Source: Ignavibacteriales bacterium
GTDB taxonomy: Bacteria > Bacteroidota > Ignavibacteria > Ignavibacteriales > Ignavibacteriaceae
Direction of reading: 5' to 3'
Length of the DNA stretch: 64,000 bases
Assembly: GCA_016700155.1 (NCBI GenBank)
Contig: CP065001.1
Span: forward strand, 3,038,001-3,102,000
Shown here one piece after another: positions 18,059 through 27,367 of the stretch. Below the pieces are notes generated by a model that was not told the DNA's origin, searched no databases, and saw nothing but the letters and a program-made list of their open reading frames with translations. Every line of letters starts with the position of its first letter. Position 1 is the stretch's first letter. Position numbers and translations under genes: made by a program.

Positions 18059-19513
18059 TTAGTTTTTGGAATACGCATGCTTAATTGACGTAAGCGATAC
18101 GAATGAGAATCCTAAGAAGAACAACATCTGGAAAGGAAGTGATGCTATCTCAAGAAAATAAATCGATGATAGAACGCCAATAAAACAATACACAGCCATT
18201 ATCAGCTCAACAATAACTGACATACCTATTTTTCTTTTAGCTGTATATTTTTTACCAACCCACGAATCTTTTCCGTCAACAACTTTGAATTTAGGCGTGC
18301 GGACAAATTCACTTTTACGGCTAAGTAAACCTTCAATGACAGCGCGGGAATTGTTCACAGCAAAACCCATACTGCCAGCCATAAACAAAGGAAAGAGAAC
18401 TATCTTCTTTCTCCAATCGGTTCGTATATCCTTCTGTGAATAAAGATAAAACATAAACGAACTTACAAACGCAAGTACGAACAACGACATAACAGCAAAG
18501 TAAAGTTCATGCGAACCGCTGTTCTTTACGAATATCAATGGAACATTAAGTATTGCTGCAAGAAGAATGAATGGAAATACAAGATTGTTTGTCAGGTGAA
18601 ACGTTGCCTGTAATTTAATTCTTAACGGAACTTTTGATTTCCATACAAGCGGCAGAATTTTTTTAGATGTTTCAATTGCGCCTTTTGTCCACCTGAACTG
18701 CTGTGACTTTAACGCGTTTATCTCAGAAGGAAGTTCAGCAGGTGAAGTAAAATCTTTTAAGAACACAAATCTCCATCCGTTCAACTGTGCTCTGTAGCTA
18801 AGATCAAGATCTTCTGTAAGAGTATCTGCATGCCAGTTGCCTGCGTCTTCAATACAGGATTTTCTCCAAACGCCGCCTGTGCCGTTAAAGTTTATAAAGA
18901 ACCCGGCTTTGTTTCTGACAGTTTGCTCAATTACAAAATGTCCGTCAAGTGCAAGCGCCTGTGCTTTGGTAAGTATCGAATAATCACCGTTAAGATGTTC
19001 CCATCTTGTTTGTACCATACCGACTTTATCATCGGTAAAGAATGAAAGAGTTTTCTTTAGGAAGTCTTTATGAGGAATAAAGTCCGCATCAAAAATTGCG
19101 ACGTACTCACCTTTAGCAGTTTTAAGTCCTTCTTTTAAAGCACCTGCTTTAAACCCTTCCCTGTTCCCTCTTCTGACGTGGGTTATATCAAAACCCAGTT
19201 TCTGTTTTTCGGCAACTGCTTTGGCAGCTATCGAAACAGTTTCATCAGTTGAATCATCGAGTACCTGTATTTCTAACTTATCTTTTGGGTAATCGATCTC
19301 ACATACATAATCGATCAGCCGTTCAACAACATAAAGTTCATTATACAGAGGAAGCTGAATTGTAACAACCGCGTCGGATACAACTTCCTTTTTTTGTTCA
19401 TGCTTTACTCCGCGGTATTTCCGGTGGTAAAAAAGCATAATAAAACCATGGCATCCGAACACAAATAAAATAAAAAGCGAAACGAAGTAACCAATCAGTA
19501 CTATATCATCCAT
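18059..19513 (-). CDS. Membrane glycosyltransferase family 2 (cellulose-synthase-like)
   Basis: The protein has 484 residues. One helix at the N-terminus, then a GT-A domain: VLDDSTDET, the DxD-type FDADF (about 140-144), TEDLDLSYRA and QQFRWTKG (the Q-x2-R-W processive motif), followed by four or more C-terminal helices. This architecture fits a processive transferase that extrudes a polysaccharide or elongates a glycolipid with a UDP- or GDP-sugar. A BcsB-type partner is absent nearby, so cellulose is not implied. It starts 33 bp after lptE. Confidence 0.9.
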   Translation of the reverse strand: MDDIVLIGYFVSLFILFVFGCHGFIMLFYHRKYRGVKHEQKKEVVSDAVVTIQLPLYNELYVVERLIDYVCEIDYPKDKLEIQVLDDSTDETVSIAAKAVAEKQKLGFDITHVRRGNREGFKAGALKEGLKTAKGEYVAIFDADFIPHKDFLKKTLSFFTDDKVGMVQTRWEHLNGDYSILTKAQALALDGHFVIEQTVRNKAGFFINFNGTGGVWRKSCIEDAGNWHADTLTEDLDLSYRAQLNGWRFVFLKDFTSPAELPSEINALKSQQFRWTKGAIETSKKILPLVWKSKVPLRIKLQATFHLTNNLVFPFILLAAILNVPLIFVKNSGSHELYFAVMSLFVLAFVSSFMFYLYSQKDIRTDWRKKIVLFPLFMAGSMGFAVNNSRAVIEGLLSRKSEFVRTPKFKVVDGKDSWVGKKYTAKRKIGMSVIVELIMAVYCFIGVLSSIYFLEIASLPFQMLFFLGFSFVSLTSIKHAYSKN

Positions 19514-19546
19514 ATAAAATCTAAGCCTTATTCTGTTATTAAAATT

Positions 19547-20113
19547 TTACCATCCGGAAACTGTGTCAAGCAGAATATCCTCGGTGATTTTATCTATTGC
19601 ATCAGCAATAGCACCGCTTCTGTCAGCCACATTACCGGAATAATCTCCGTAATTGGAGAAACTTTTATCGAACACATTTTTTCGTTTTACAAGATCTTTG
19701 AAGGATACCTGAACATTAATTGTTATCCTTCTCTGACTTACATTTTCACCGGCTGATACAATTGCCGGGGCATCACTCAACGAAGTTATAACACATTCAA
19801 GTACACAATTTGCAGTTGATCTTTCCGCAACCTGAAGAGTGTTATCGGAAATGAATTTTGTAATCAACTGATCGGTGAGCAGTTCTCTCAATCCTGGTTC
19901 ACCTGAACCGCTCCTGTCATCCGCAATCGGAATAGCTATAGTTTCAAGATGCGGAGGTACAGCAGCACCTGTAAAAGAATACGAAAAACACGCTTCAAAA
20001 TTAACTATGATGTAAGTGATATACAAGCAAAGAAAAAGTATTCTGAAATCCTTTAAACCTGCTTTTTTTGATGTTTTTACAATCTTTAATTCTTTCCCTG
20101 TTGAAAATTTCAT
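19547..20113 (-). CDS. lptE: LptE-family LPS-assembly lipoprotein
   Basis: The protein has 188 residues. The N-terminus is unusually long (about 40 residues with a Lys-rich start) before the hydrophobic stretch and a lipobox-like F-E-A-C; Cys is followed by the FCB-type LptE opening SYSFTGAAVPPHLETIAIP. LptE plugs the LptD barrel and helps deliver LPS to the cell surface. The ATG overlaps the stop of the upstream sigma-54 activator gene by 4 bp (ATGA). The long pre-lipobox part could mean a later true start, but I see no better one. Confidence 0.83.
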   Translation of the reverse strand: MKFSTGKELKIVKTSKKAGLKDFRILFLCLYITYIIVNFEACFSYSFTGAAVPPHLETIAIPIADDRSGSGEPGLRELLTDQLITKFISDNTLQVAERSTANCVLECVITSLSDAPAIVSAGENVSQRRITINVQVSFKDLVKRKNVFDKSFSNYGDYSGNVADRSGAIADAIDKITEDILLDTVSGW

Positions 20114-21219
20114 CTTAAATCATACTCCTTGATTTTTCTGTAAAGAGTACGCTCACTAATGTTAAGCATTCTTGCCGCATCACGCTTATTGCCGCGCGTT
20201 GTTTCAAGTGCATTTATAATTGCATCGCGTTCCATATCTTTCAATGCGCGCACTTCACCTGAACCATTATTAACATGGTTAGTCTGATATACTTCATCCT
20301 GTTTCATCCGTATAAGGTCTTTCAATTCCACAAGATCTTTTTTTATTTCGAACAGCGCACGGTAAAACAATTCCCTGTCAAGATCTTCGGCAGACTTATT
20401 AAGAAATATGGGAAGGTTACGGTTCTGGTCAGCAGTTTCTCTTTCAAATAAAAGTGAACTGAATGATGATGGTTCTAAAACTCCTGACCTGTTCAATGCG
20501 ACTGCCGTTTCGATGGTGTTTTTTAATTCACGGATATTGCCCGGCCAGTTGTATTCATTAAGAAGCTCTAATGCTGACTGTGATATTTCCGGCGGTGTAA
20601 TTTTATTCTGTTCAGTATAGGCGGCAATAAAATTTTTTGCGAGCACTTCAATCTCTGCTTTACGTTTTCTCAGAGGAGGTATTGTCAGCGAAACAGCTTT
20701 TAACCTGAAGTACAGATCTTCACGGAATCTTTTTGCATCAACTTCACGCTGAAGGTCTTTATTTGTCGCGGCAATAATTCTTACATCAACTTTTGTTACT
20801 GTTTCCGCACCGAGTTTAAGGAACTCTTTCGTCTCAAGCACACGGAGTAATTTTACCTGTGTAGTTAAAGGCATCTCGGCTATTTCATCGAGGAACAAAG
20901 TTCCGCCGTCGGCTATTTCAAAATAACCTTTACGGCTTTCTATCGCTCCGGTGAATGAACCTTTCTTATGCCCGAATAATTCACTCTCAAGAATTCCTTC
21001 CGGTATAGCGCCGCAGTTTACACTTACAAGCTGTTTATCGGAACGGTTACTGTAGCCGTGTATCGCTCTTGCAAAAACTTCTTTACCTACTCCGCTTTCC
21101 CCGGTTATTAATACAGATATATCAGACTTTGCGACCTGCATTGAAACATCAACAAGGTCATTTATTTCCTTTGTCTTACCGATTATTCCAAATTTATTTT
21201 TGAACTGTTCTATCGTCAT
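20110..21219 (-). CDS. Sigma-54-dependent transcriptional activator without receiver domain
   Basis: The protein has 369 residues. It begins almost directly with the AAA+ domain: Walker A GESGVGKE (about 42-49), GSFTGA loop that contacts sigma-54 (about 98-103, Ser instead of the commoner Ala), Walker B LFLDEIAEM and R-fingers in the second region; a Fis-type helix-turn-helix ends it (GNKRDAARMLNISERTLYRK). There is no N-terminal sensory domain, so regulation may depend on expression level or a partner, as in PspF. It is coupled to lptE by 4 bp. Confidence 0.92.
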   Translation of the reverse strand: MTIEQFKNKFGIIGKTKEINDLVDVSMQVAKSDISVLITGESGVGKEVFARAIHGYSNRSDKQLVSVNCGAIPEGILESELFGHKKGSFTGAIESRKGYFEIADGGTLFLDEIAEMPLTTQVKLLRVLETKEFLKLGAETVTKVDVRIIAATNKDLQREVDAKRFREDLYFRLKAVSLTIPPLRKRKAEIEVLAKNFIAAYTEQNKITPPEISQSALELLNEYNWPGNIRELKNTIETAVALNRSGVLEPSSFSSLLFERETADQNRNLPIFLNKSAEDLDRELFYRALFEIKKDLVELKDLIRMKQDEVYQTNHVNNGSGEVRALKDMERDAIINALETTRGNKRDAARMLNISERTLYRKIKEYDLR

Positions 21220-21344
21220 TTTTTAGTAATAAAAGAATAGAAAATTGATGTGTCAAATATACCATCTTTTGAGAGTTTAATAAATACGGAATTTGGGTGG
21301 GATTTTATCCTGCAATAGGTTCTAGAAAAACTCGAGTGATTTGG

Positions 21345-21435
21345 TAGCCGCAACCTTCAGGTTGCGTAGCGGGTACTAAGCCCAAGAATTCTTAGTAGCA
21401 CTGAGTTATGTCATTCCGAACTAGGTTCGGAATCT
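21345..21435. repeat. Cluster of three intergenic palindromes
   Basis: The 270-bp gap between the sigma-54 activator and the hydrolase gene holds three hairpins in a row. First, 21349-21366: 7-bp stem CGCAACC / GGTTGCG with TTCA loop. Second, 21375-21396: 6-bp stem ACTAAG / CTTAGT. Third, 21413-21433: perfect 9-bp stem ATTCCGAAC / GTTCGGAAT with TAG loop, preceded by GTC and followed by CT. The third belongs to the same family as the elements at 32392 and 57170-57247. The rest of the gap shows no gene. Confidence 0.75.
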
Positions 21436-21489
21436 GAATGGCTTTAGAAAATGCTGAATCATACTCCATTCCTAAAACTGTCATATCAT

Positions 21490-22260
21490 CTAAATCTCCG
21501 TCACCATTCCATCAAAAGCCAAAACAATCTTCGACTTTAAATTTGCAGGAAGTTGATTTAACGCAAGCCGTAGTTCATCCTCAATCTCATCACCGATATG
21601 TGTCAGGAACACTTTTGTTATTTCCCTGTTCTCTATAAATGAAATCAAATCAGGAATATTAATGTGTGTTGTTTCAGTTACTAAGTAATCATAATCCGGA
21701 TCATCAAAGAGTGAAAGATCGTCAGCGCTTCCAATATCACCGGTATAATAAAGTGAAGTTGAATTTGATGTAAATAAAAATCCCGATGATTCAAAACTTA
21801 ATTCATTCTGCGGATCAGAACTTCTGTACTTATCCAGATGTGTATTTGGTTTTGATATACAATTTATCTTCTCTGAAATATTAAACGGCTGACGGTGATT
21901 AAATCCAATGAAAGAAATTTCATATCCCATTCTTTCATTAAAGATATAAGACTGCCTTAAAAAACTTTTCAGGAATTTTTCCAGCGAAGTATGAACAAAA
22001 ACTTTCAACTCACTCTTTCTTCCGTTCATTTTCATCTGGCTTAGAAGCAGCGGCAGACCCGAATAATGATCGGGATGCAAATGAGAAATTATTATCGAAT
22101 CAACCGAAAGAAAATCAACATCCTGCAAAAGAAGCGCTCGTGATATACCATCGCCGCAATCGACTAAAATGTTTTTCATGCTTTCTGATATTATAAAAGA
22201 TGAGTGCGCCCTTAGTAAAGAAGTTTTTCCTGAACCGGTACCAACGAAATGAATTTTCAC
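21490..22260 (-). CDS. Metallo-beta-lactamase-fold hydrolase
   Basis: The protein has 256 residues. HLHPDH (about 60-65) is the H-x-H-x-D-H metal motif, preceded by VDCGDG, with further Asp/His positions at YTGDIG and LTHIGDE supplying the remaining Zn ligands. The start MKIHFVGTGSG resembles RNase Z and PhnP-type members. Likely a phosphodiesterase or small-substrate hydrolase; the RNase Z exosite arm is not obvious, so tRNA processing is not claimed. It starts 10 bp after the SPOR gene. Confidence 0.85.
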   Translation of the reverse strand: MKIHFVGTGSGKTSLLRAHSSFIISESMKNILVDCGDGISRALLLQDVDFLSVDSIIISHLHPDHYSGLPLLLSQMKMNGRKSELKVFVHTSLEKFLKSFLRQSYIFNERMGYEISFIGFNHRQPFNISEKINCISKPNTHLDKYRSSDPQNELSFESSGFLFTSNSTSLYYTGDIGSADDLSLFDDPDYDYLVTETTHINIPDLISFIENREITKVFLTHIGDEIEDELRLALNQLPANLKSKIVLAFDGMVTEI

Positions 22261-22270
22261 AACCGTTCTT

Positions 22271-22984
22271 TTAATTGATGCTTGTTACAATAGCATTGAT
22301 TTTAAATTCCGAATTTATCACCTGCATTGTGCTTCGTGCTTCATCCTCTTTTACAAACCTGCCTACATACACAACGTGGAATGTACTTCCGCCGACAGTC
22401 TTTTCCTTTATCTCGCTGTAATAACCGGATAGCTCAAAACTTTTCTTCAGTTCACTTGCATTATCATAACTGCTGAACGCGCCGGCCTGCAGCGTGTATA
22501 AATATTTTTTTGTGTCTTTAACAGGCGGAGTAGTTTCTTTCGGCGTCTCCTTAACTTCACTCCTCGATAACTCATTCATATCATCCTGCTGAGGGATTGT
22601 CCTGTCTGCAATTTTAATATAAGGTGATTCAGGATATTCATTCTTCAAACGCTTTAAATAATTTGCAGCAGTCTCATAAAGCCCCAGCGCGTAGTAATAA
22701 GAATAAACCCTGAACATAGCCGCGTCAGCATATTTACTGCGCGGGTATTTTGTAAGTATAGAATTGTAAATCACCAACGCGTCCTGTCCGTTCTCAGTCA
22801 GCACACCTTCAAGAAAAAGCACTGACGGACTATCCGGATTTTTTTTCTTCAGCAATGGTAATTCTTCGGAAGCGTTTTGAGTATTGCCCGCTTCAATCTG
22901 TTTTAAATACGGAATGATATCAACATCCTGTGCAAACGCCGGAACGAATAAAATAAAAATGAACAGGACCAGTAATCTTTTCAT
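22271..22984 (-). CDS. SPOR-domain protein with N-terminal TPR-like region
   Basis: The protein has 237 residues: signal peptide (1-18, ending A-F-A-Q), helical repeats at about 40-130 like the YbgF/Tol-Pal TPR region, a Thr/Pro/Lys linker, and a C-terminal SPOR domain (KYLYTLQAGAFSSYDNASEL ... YVGRF) at about 158-235. SPOR domains bind denuded peptidoglycan glycan at division sites, so the protein is probably periplasmic and linked to division or wall remodelling. It lies 19 bp after miaB. Confidence 0.88.
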   Translation of the reverse strand: MKRLLVLFIFILFVPAFAQDVDIIPYLKQIEAGNTQNASEELPLLKKKNPDSPSVLFLEGVLTENGQDALVIYNSILTKYPRSKYADAAMFRVYSYYYALGLYETAANYLKRLKNEYPESPYIKIADRTIPQQDDMNELSRSEVKETPKETTPPVKDTKKYLYTLQAGAFSSYDNASELKKSFELSGYYSEIKEKTVGGSTFHVVYVGRFVKEDEARSTMQVINSEFKINAIVTSIN

Positions 22985-23003
22985 TTTAATTCTTCTTTAT
23001 AAT

Positions 23004-24356
23004 TCACGCTGTTAATGATAACGGCTTACCCGGCATCTCGATCTTCTCAACATACTCGCCGAATAAAGTCGCGTGATTAACCTTGTTTATCCTGATCTTC
23101 ACATAACTGCCTTCACCGATATTTTCCCGGACAGGAATTATCACAACTTTATTTGTGTCGGTTCTTCCTGCAAAAAACTTATCGGACTTTCTGCTGAAAC
23201 CTTCGATCAGGATTATTTCCTCAGTACCTATTGATGCCTGGTTTATCTCCAGCGCTATCTGCTGCTGCAGCTCAATTATTTCCGAGAGTCTTCTCGTCTT
23301 TACAACTTCAGGAACATCATCATCCATCCTGTAAGCTTTCGTTCCCTCCCTCGGCGAATACTTGAACATATACGCGCCGTCATATCGTACCCTTTTCATC
23401 ACATCAAGAGTCATCTGGTGATCTTCTTCAGTCTCGGTCGGGAAGCCTGAAATTATATCAGTCGAAAAACTTACACCGGGGATTATCTTCCGCGCCTTAT
23501 CAATTATTTCAAGATAATGTTCAATAGTATATGTTCTGTTCATCAGCTCAAGAATCCTGTTCGAACCGCTCTGCACAGGCAGATGAATATAATTGCAGAT
23601 GTTCGGGTACTGCGCGATTGTATATAAAAGTTTATCCGAAATATCCTGCGGATGCGATGTAGTAAATCTTATTCTTATTGAAGCATCAACCGAAGCGGAA
23701 GCGGCAAGCAGGTCGGCAAAATCATTCCCGTTATCAAGATATGAATTTACATTCTGTCCCAGCAGAGTAATTTCCTTAAACCCGCGCTGACTCAAAGTTT
23801 TGATCTCATCAACAACCGAACTTAACGAACGGCTTCTTTCCCTTCCCCTTGTAAAAGGAACAACACAAAAAGTGCAGAACTTATCACAGCCGCGCATAAC
23901 CGAAATCCACGCAACCAAACCATCCTCGCGGTATGGAACTATATCATCATAAGTTTCTGTTTTTGAAAGACGGACACCAATTCCCTTTTCACCGTTGAAC
24001 GCTACATCAATCAACTCAGGCAAACGGCGGTACTCATCGGGACCGACAACAAGATCAACAATTTTTTTCTCTTCAATCAGGTCCTTGCGCAGCCTCTCCG
24101 CCATACAGCCGAGTATGCCTACAACCATTTCAGGTTTTGTGTCCTTTATCGTTTTTATATTGCCGAGCCTTCCGTAAATACGCTGTTCAGCGTTATCACG
24201 AATGCTGCACGTGTTTAACAAAACAAGGTCTGCCTCCGAAATATTTTCAGTCACAGAGTAACCTTTGTTTTTAAGAATGCCAAGCACAACCTCAGTATCG
24301 GCAAGATTCATCTGGCAGCCGTACGTCTCTATATAAACATTATTCTTATTCATCAA
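23004..24356 (-). CDS. miaB: tRNA-2-methylthio-N6-dimethylallyladenosine synthase MiaB
   Basis: The protein has 450 residues. UPF0004 domain with YGCQMNLADTE at the start, radical SAM domain with C-x3-C-x2-C in RGCDKFCTFCVVP (about 152-164) followed by TRGRERSR, and a C-terminal TRAM domain. It adds a methylthio group to i6A37 of tRNAs. YGCQMN distinguishes it from RimO. Its upstream 277-bp gap marks the boundary between the housekeeping block and the AT-rich accessory stretch. Confidence 0.95.
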   Translation of the reverse strand: MMNKNNVYIETYGCQMNLADTEVVLGILKNKGYSVTENISEADLVLLNTCSIRDNAEQRIYGRLGNIKTIKDTKPEMVVGILGCMAERLRKDLIEEKKIVDLVVGPDEYRRLPELIDVAFNGEKGIGVRLSKTETYDDIVPYREDGLVAWISVMRGCDKFCTFCVVPFTRGRERSRSLSSVVDEIKTLSQRGFKEITLLGQNVNSYLDNGNDFADLLAASASVDASIRIRFTTSHPQDISDKLLYTIAQYPNICNYIHLPVQSGSNRILELMNRTYTIEHYLEIIDKARKIIPGVSFSTDIISGFPTETEEDHQMTLDVMKRVRYDGAYMFKYSPREGTKAYRMDDDVPEVVKTRRLSEIIELQQQIALEINQASIGTEEIILIEGFSRKSDKFFAGRTDTNKVVIIPVRENIGEGSYVKIRINKVNHATLFGEYVEKIEMPGKPLSLTA

Positions 24357-24633
24357 TTCCTATGGATTTTACGGGCACAATATAAGACTAAATGAGGCTG
24401 GGTTCAACAGAATGGGGGATGTACATTTTCCTTATTCGTTCAGTATAACAGCACCGGGCAGAAATTTTATGGATTGGTCAGGGTTAGTTTGAAGAGGCTG
24501 GAATGATTGAAGCTCATTCTTTAAGTGATCAAGGTCATTAAATATTTTTCAGAAATCGACGCCAAAGTCGAAACTTCTTTTTATGCTAACGACTGATTAC
24601 TTTTAAAGTAGTTGTATGCACTTTACAATTGAT

Positions 24634-25731
24634 CTATTCTCGGAGTAAGAAGAGTGTTGTTGCGTGTGTATGATATTCTTGACCATCCCAATCAAAATTT
24701 AACCTAAAGTCATTAAAATCAACTTCTCTATTTTGATTAAGATAATTATTAATACCTTCACTTAATATTTCCCTATTTCTCTTAAGCCGCCAACTATCTT
24801 CTAGATTTTGCATATCAATTAAAACAACAAAAAATCTATTAGCAGAATCGAATCTTCTTGTCCCTTGGTTTTCATAAAACCAAGTAATTAATTCACGTGG
24901 ATCTTGAATTACATTATTTATTATTTCTCTCCTTGTATTTCTGAACTCTTCTAGAAAATTTCTTGCTGCTTCACTCGGATGTTCAGTTATACGAGTTAAT
25001 ATTTCTTGGAATTGTTCACTATCAGGTACATTTCTATCAAATGGAATATTATTTCCCCTCGCGAATCTTTTAAGTTCTGTAAACTCAGGACGTAATCCCA
25101 ATTCTTGCCTTCTTAGTTTCATATATCCATCTGGGAAATAAGTCACTTTCAAATCAAATGGGAAATTGTGCCAGAAAAAATCAACTTTTTTAACAAGACC
25201 AACTGCTGGTGTTATATCGGGATGGTCTTTAAACATATCCTCAATTAAAATAGATGACCAATGATTATACCAAGAACATAGAATATATCCACGTAACCGA
25301 GGATTTAAATCGTTATCTATTGCATTACTAAGTTGGTTGTAATCTTGAATTTTTTTCACATAATTATTGACAATTGTTTGCTCAACGGCATTCTGGTAGA
25401 ATCCACCCCAATTGAAAACTTGTAAACGAAATAGCTGTGTATAAAGGAAATCCTCATTTGCTCGTCTAACTGCTCTCTCCCTTTCAAAAACTTGTTGAAC
25501 AAAATCTTGAATAGTTTCTTGGGGAATAGTTTGACAAAAAATATGTTCAAAAAGTTGGCGAGAGCCAACACCTTCAATATTTATTTCTACTAATCTTGAA
25601 AGTTCTCGAAGTAAATCATTACGGGATAAAGAACGAAGCATTAAAAAATAAATCCCAAATTCGTGTTCAAAGATTGTTTGGAAATCATTGTTCTGGTATG
25701 CACGATTTAATATTCTGAATATTTCTCTCAT
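24634..25731 (-). CDS. Putative type II restriction endonuclease (PD-(D/E)xK-like)
   Basis: The protein has 365 residues and I recognise no family. It is soluble and mostly helical in its first 140 residues. A candidate nuclease core sits mid-protein: Glu164 in ILIED, then KKVDFF with Asp184, then FDLKVT with Asp193 and Lys195, i.e. E-x19-D-x8-D-x-K. Its gene begins 13 bp after a DNA methyltransferase gene on the same strand, the order usual for restriction-modification operons. Base composition is AT-rich compared with the neighbours. Endonuclease activity is an inference from motif and context; a different anti-phage effector remains possible. Confidence 0.6.
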   Translation of the reverse strand: MREIFRILNRAYQNNDFQTIFEHEFGIYFLMLRSLSRNDLLRELSRLVEINIEGVGSRQLFEHIFCQTIPQETIQDFVQQVFERERAVRRANEDFLYTQLFRLQVFNWGGFYQNAVEQTIVNNYVKKIQDYNQLSNAIDNDLNPRLRGYILCSWYNHWSSILIEDMFKDHPDITPAVGLVKKVDFFWHNFPFDLKVTYFPDGYMKLRRQELGLRPEFTELKRFARGNNIPFDRNVPDSEQFQEILTRITEHPSEAARNFLEEFRNTRREIINNVIQDPRELITWFYENQGTRRFDSANRFFVVLIDMQNLEDSWRLKRNREILSEGINNYLNQNREVDFNDFRLNFDWDGQEYHTHATTLFLLRE

Positions 25732-25744
25732 TAAATAATTTCCC

Positions 25745-27367
25745 CTAGTTCTGGTGAGTGATTATTTTGTTATCAATAATTTTTATCGCTTCAGATATTT
25801 TGAAAAACTTATTTTGATTTAAATAATACTTGAAAAGTTGATTAAATATCTGATAATGTCGAACCGATTTATCAATACTATTTACTGATAAAACTTCTAT
25901 TAAGTTTATTATAGTTTCTTTCTCTATACTAATGATGTTTAAAGGAAGATTTAAGTGATTTTTCCTTTTTACGAAAGTTAGAATAAAATCTGTTTTTAAT
26001 CCCTTACCTCTTGTATCTTGAACAACTGAGTTTGCGGAATAGTCTAAAGTTTCTACTTTATGTAACTGGAAATTGAGTGTGTGTAATTCTGAAATAACGT
26101 TTATCCAAGTATTATCATCAAGAGAATTGAACATTAATGAAAAAAACTTTTCATATTTTAAAACTCTGTAGATTTCTTGAAAAACTTTATTTAATAGACT
26201 ATTATAATTCTCTAAATTCTTTTTCCTTTCTTTGGATTCACTTATTACTATCTCACTTTCATAATCCACATCCATTTTTAACCAACTATTCCAAAGCATA
26301 CTTAATTCTAGATAAGGAATTCTATTACCGTGTGGTGGATCGGTTATAACATAGTCGATGGAATTATCTGGTATTTCCTTTAAAGCTTTCTGAGCTGGTA
26401 AATTCCTCAAATAAAGGTTTTTATCGTTACTGGTTAGAAAACTAATATCATCAACCTCTTTTACCTCATAATCACTTTTTTCTTGTTGTTTTTTTGCTTT
26501 TATAATTTTTTGGAATTTATTATTAAAACAATTCCAAACATTTATTTCAAAATTTTCTTTTGGTGTCCAGTAACCAATGACCCAACTTCCAACTTCTTTT
26601 CTAGTTTCGTTTGATTGCCCTTTATATTTTCCTCTATTTTTTACAACAAAAACCATTTTACTGGCTTGTCCAACACAAGAAGTAAAACAGAATTTTAATA
26701 TGTCTCTTATTTCTGGATCATCTTCTTGTCCGATAGCATTCATCAGCATAGATAAAGCGAATAAATTGCGGGGTGTGAATAACTCGTAAATTTTTTTACC
26801 ACCGTAAGCATTTATACGTGGATTATGAAAAAAATCATTACGGGGATAGTAATAATTTATTTTATCGTAATCGAATTGATTGATAAAAATAATGTCACTT
26901 TCAGTCGGCTTTGTTATATTTTTATTTGAGCCGTTTTGATACCAAATTTCTGTTAATTCGTTTTCCTCCCAAATAAAATGAGTTGCTAAATATTTTTTAC
27001 TTTCTCTTTCAATTACGTATAGAGAGTTAATATCATCTTTAACTTTTGATTCAATTTTTAAATATGATTCATAAAGTTTTGAAGTAGATATTTTATTTAA
27101 CATTTGCTTAGTTATAAAAATTGCAGAAGGGTTTATATCAAAACCTACTGCCTTTCGATTACTTAGTACGGATTCAATGATAGAAATTCCAGAACCACAA
27201 AACGGATCTAAAACTATTTCTTCTACTCGAGAATATTTTTCAATGAAATGACGAATTATATTATATGGCTTTTTTGACCAATATTTATGAACTCCATAAA
27301 TACCAGTATAACTTTCTGCAGAATAATCATCTATATTTTTTTTTACATCAAATATCTCTAATTGCAT
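25745..27367 (-). CDS. Site-specific DNA methyltransferase (N6-adenine or N4-cytosine)
   Basis: The protein has 540 residues. Near the N-terminus KYWSKKPYN leads into motif I, LDPFCGSG (53-60), which binds S-adenosylmethionine, and the acidic strand GFDINP. Motif IV is TDPPHG (342-347), with His instead of the commoner Tyr. The motif order I then IV with about 280 residues between suggests a target-recognition domain in the middle, an alpha-type layout. The gene is first of a two-gene unit with a putative endonuclease. Sample lines of 60 bases inside it contain only 10-12 G/C, versus 24 in a line of miaB, which suggests transfer. Confidence 0.85.
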   Translation of the reverse strand: MQLEIFDVKKNIDDYSAESYTGIYGVHKYWSKKPYNIIRHFIEKYSRVEEIVLDPFCGSGISIIESVLSNRKAVGFDINPSAIFITKQMLNKISTSKLYESYLKIESKVKDDINSLYVIERESKKYLATHFIWEENELTEIWYQNGSNKNITKPTESDIIFINQFDYDKINYYYPRNDFFHNPRINAYGGKKIYELFTPRNLFALSMLMNAIGQEDDPEIRDILKFCFTSCVGQASKMVFVVKNRGKYKGQSNETRKEVGSWVIGYWTPKENFEINVWNCFNNKFQKIIKAKKQQEKSDYEVKEVDDISFLTSNDKNLYLRNLPAQKALKEIPDNSIDYVITDPPHGNRIPYLELSMLWNSWLKMDVDYESEIVISESKERKKNLENYNSLLNKVFQEIYRVLKYEKFFSLMFNSLDDNTWINVISELHTLNFQLHKVETLDYSANSVVQDTRGKGLKTDFILTFVKRKNHLNLPLNIISIEKETIINLIEVLSVNSIDKSVRHYQIFNQLFKYYLNQNKFFKISEAIKIIDNKIITHQN

